Positions 31,470 to 36,332 of a DNA stretch of 36,332 nt are shown here, piece by piece. Within the stretch, counting starts at the first letter, position 1, and each line of letters begins with the position of its first letter. The notes under the pieces were generated by a model. It was not told the DNA's origin. It was given only the letters and a program-made list of their open reading frames with translations, and searched no databases. The stretch spans positions 1 to 36,332 of the forward strand of contig PS015419.1 in assembly GCA_048213135.1 (NCBI GenBank), in the 5' to 3' direction. The position numbers and the translations under genes were made by a program. The DNA is from Reclinomonas americana ATCC 50394 (lineage: Eukaryota; Jakobida; Jakobea; Jakobida).

Positions 31470-32075
31470 TCGTTCTTGCAGAACAACGAAACGATGAGTT
31501 GTCCTCCACGTCCTTGTTCTTTGGACCGACGGCGGTGGCCCTAAGTGCTGTTACGGACGTGTGTATACACAGGAACTATCAGCAGGTCCATGCCTGAGAA
31601 AACACAGGAAGATTGCTTCGATATTCTTGCAGCTGTCCCCACCTTCGCATCCCTTCGACCTGTGCTTCCCATTCCCCCTGCTGCGATGTTCAGGCGAACA
31701 GGAATGGATCTGCAACAGCCTTGCTCTCCACTCTCGAAGGCACGTCAGCAGCCGGATCGAAGTCCTTTGCTTTTTGGACGATTTTCTCTGATGTGCTTCT
31801 CATTCCCTTCGCTGCGCTCGAGCTCCTTGCTGCAGCTTGATCGCTTGCCTCCGAATTCCTTTGCTCTCTCTCCCCCTTCCCCTTCCCCCTTCCCCCTCCC
31901 GACTCAAGTAAACAAGCTCCATCCTTTTTCATTACAACAACCATTCTCTACGCGATCGAGAACCAACAACAGGCCCCGAGCTAATAACCGACACAGTAAA
32001 ACAAATCATTAAGTTAACAGCGCGCGCGCAAACCCGGCGTGCGTGTATACAGAGTACAACAAGGCAAGAGTTTTT
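31470..32075. other. Intergenic, no gene seen
   Basis: Lies between the start of the membrane protein gene and the stop of the Myb gene, both on the minus strand. Partly CT-rich (31850-31905). Short open frames show no conserved features. Confidence 0.55.
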
Positions 32076-33222
32076 TCAGAAGCCAGCGCCCCAGTTGGCC
32101 AGCATAGCCAGTGGTGACGCGTCGGCCGACGACGCCGACATGGTGAGCGAGGCGCCAAAGTCAAAGATCGACTGTGGTGGCGGCGGCATCATCATCATCA
32201 TCGACGACGACGACGAGGAGGAGCCGGCCACAATCGGAGCCGCCGTGGGCGACACCTCGGCAAAGTGCACCTGCGACGGGTGCAACCAGTACGCGTGCAA
32301 GTGCTGCGCCACAGACTCGGGCGACGCCGGTGGCCGTGCCACCGCCTGCTGCGGCTTCTGCTGCTGGCAATCCATGGGCATCGCAAACGACAGCATTGGT
32401 GGCGGTGCGACCACGCGCAGGCCTGCCATGACCGTCTCCGAACGACGGCGCTTCAATGCCGGCTCACCGGCATCGGCATCGGCAATCGACAGGCTCGTCA
32501 TGTACACATCCAGAGGCGCACTCGACGAAGAAGAAGAGGCCTCCTCCAGTCGCGGCGAGATCTCCATGTCATCGGCGTCCATCATCTCCTCATCGCCATC
32601 GTCGCCATCCTGCTCGCGCTGCTGCCGCGCACGCTTGCGCGGGCTCACATGCTGCTCGGCGGCCGCCGCCAGCGCATTCAGCTCACCCATGTTGGGCACG
32701 CGCGCGCACGCCGACGCATACGACAGGTCCAAGTAGTCAAAGTCGTGACGCGCCACTCGCCGACGCAGGTGCGAGTTCCAGCGGTTCTTGATGGTGTTGG
32801 GCGAGCGGCCGGGCAGTGCAGTGGCGAGCACCGCCCACTTGTTGCCGAGGTTGGCGCGCAGCAGCAGCAGCAGCTCGTCCTCGCCGAGGCTCCACGGCTC
32901 CACAGAGAGCGTGGGGTCGAGGTGGTTGCAGAAGCGCTCGCGGCACTGCTTGCCCGAGCGGCCAGTGCCCACCTCGCGCGCAATCAGCGCCCATTGCCCT
33001 TGACCGTGTACTTGCACAGCACTGTATGTGGCAGGTGAATGTGAGTGACTATGTGTGTGCGAGGAGTGAGTGTGAAAAAGATCAGACGCGCAACTTGAGC
33101 AGAGCTGCGTCTTCCTCGTCCGCCCACGCGTGCTTCGCGGTGCCGCTCTTCTGCTGGCGCTTGACATGTTGCTCCAGCTCACGTGAGAGCTGGAGAGAGG
33201 GAACAAGAAGGGAGGCGGCCAT
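32076..33222 (-). CDS. R2R3-Myb DNA-binding protein
   Basis: Two exons, about 33090-33222 and 32076 to 33010-33020, give about 357 aa. R2 contains WADEEDAALLKL, GQGQWALIAREV and GRSGKQCRERFCNHLDP, with Phe at the third Trp position. R3 contains EPWSLGEDELLLLL, NKWAVLATALPGRSPNTIKN and RWNSHLRRR with all three Trp. The helix-3 residues match classic Myb repeats that bind AACNG-type sites. The rest is disordered: a basic patch (RKRARQQR, possible nuclear signal), an acidic Asp/Glu/Met stretch and Ser-, Met- and Pro-rich tracts. The single intron falls inside R2, and its exact donor is unresolved because GTCTGA does not match the phase of either acceptor. It is probably a nuclear transcription factor. 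Confidence 0.88.
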
Positions 33223-34010
33223 TGTGTGATTGAATGTGGATTTGAAGTGGTCTTCGCTCACTGAGGAGTGTGAATTGTGTTTCGTTGTGGTGTCCGGTTG
33301 TCGACTCGCGCCTTTATGCGCCTGATTTGGGGCGCGTCCGATTTCAAGTTGGGTCGAGAATAGAGTCAACTTGCAGTGCGTGCATGTCGATATCGCCGAC
33401 GACACTTTCCTCGTCGGTCGGTATTGTGTGTGTGTGAGAGAGAGTGTGTGTGAATGGGTGGAGTGAGTGGGTGAGTGTTCGAAAATAGGCGATCGCGCGC
33501 GACGGAGCAATTGTGAATCGCAAACGGGCGAATCGCTGCGCATGCAGAGCCAGTGCATGCAGTGCATGTACCGATCATGTACGTCCCTGTGTGTCTGCAA
33601 GGCAATAGTGCAGAGATCGCGACTGATCGACGATCATGATATAATCACACAATCACGTGAAAAGATCGATCGCTGCACCACCGCCAACGCTCGTGTGCAC
33701 TGTGCATCCACGCTCACACACGCACATGCATGCGCAGAGAGAGAGCACGCGCGCGAGAGAGTGAGAGTGAAAGTGAGTGTGCATTTCGATCTTGACATCA
33801 AGTTGTTATTTATAGCATCGTCATATGCGATCTCCCGACACGCCGGCTCTCGCCGCCCCTCACTCCCCGATCGATCACACAGCACCGGCGCACGCCAGGA
33901 AGCAAAGAAAAAAGGCCGCCGATCGCGCAAAAGAGAGACGGTGACAGATCAGCTCGCGTCACCGAAACTGTCCAGGACCGTTATCAACACAAGAGACAGC
34001 ACAGCAAGCA
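33223..34010. other. Intergenic between divergent Myb and EF-hand genes
   Basis: No gene is seen in 788 bp. It has GT/GA and CA/GA-rich runs (33426-33480, 33715-33780) and GATCGATC-like motifs. It should contain the promoters of both flanking genes. Confidence 0.55.
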
Positions 34011-36178
<2,168 letters not shown>

Positions 36179-36311
36179 GTGCGTCCATGCATTCTCATGC
36201 GCTTGTCTTGCTCGTCAAACTCACCTTCTTGTCTCATTGCCCATCCACGTTGCATCGAGCAGAAGTTGCGTTGGAGTTGTCTCTCTTACTGTATTCTTCT
36301 CTGTGCGTCTG

Positions 36312-36332
36312 CCTCTCTCTCTCTCTCTCTCT
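36312..36332. repeat. (CT)n microsatellite at window end
   Basis: The window ends in a CT run. Confidence 0.9.

Overview
This is nuclear DNA of a small-genome eukaryote, most likely a free-living unicellular protist. Nearly every gene is cut by short introns of about 50-150 bp. Coding exons are GC-rich, and intergenic and intronic DNA is CT/GA/CA-rich with many microsatellites. Gene content is typically eukaryotic: nuclear pore glycoprotein NUP210, CDT1, an ING-family PHD protein, R2R3-Myb, syntaxin-6-type SNARE and a calmodulin-like protein. I cannot name the lineage from sequence alone. There are no rRNA, tRNA, CRISPR, prokaryotic or transposon genes that I can see. The window has three assembly gaps (602, 20 and 715 N), two of them beside GA repeats.

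Layout: 1-600 low complexity; 690-1610 a decayed partial copy of CDT1 (minus); 2190-3209 a secreted EGF-beta-carbonic anhydrase (+); 3660-6565 CDT1 replication licensing factor (-); 6628-8141 L-galactose-dehydrogenase-type aldo/keto reductase (+); 8615-17740 NUP210 (-, more than 35 exons); 17821-22521 a WD40 / FN3-like / coiled-coil / pseudokinase protein (+); 22579-25639 an unidentified multi-pass membrane protein (-); 25724-27139 syntaxin-6/Tlg1-like Qc-SNARE (+); 27318-about 28650 ING protein (+, gapped); 28874-31469 an unidentified C-terminally anchored membrane protein (-); 32076-33222 R2R3-Myb (-); 34011-36178 calmodulin-like EF-hand protein (+, gapped). Genes mostly alternate strand. 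Three head-to-head pairs share only 62-84 bp between start codons, so they probably use bidirectional promoters, and some convergent 3' ends nearly touch.

Exon structures were worked out by hand from reading frame, splice signals and my memory of family sequences; most junctions preserve phase, and unresolved ones are flagged. This exposed the most unusual aspect of the window, its splicing. One U12-type AT-AC intron lies in NUP210. One clear GC-AG intron and two further candidates were found. Most striking is a recurrent 5' splice site GTTGCG, used in about 19 of roughly 80 introns, usually without the exonic G at -1. Other points of note are the WD40-pseudokinase fusion, the EGF-beta-CA fusion and the intron-containing CDT1 pseudogene.
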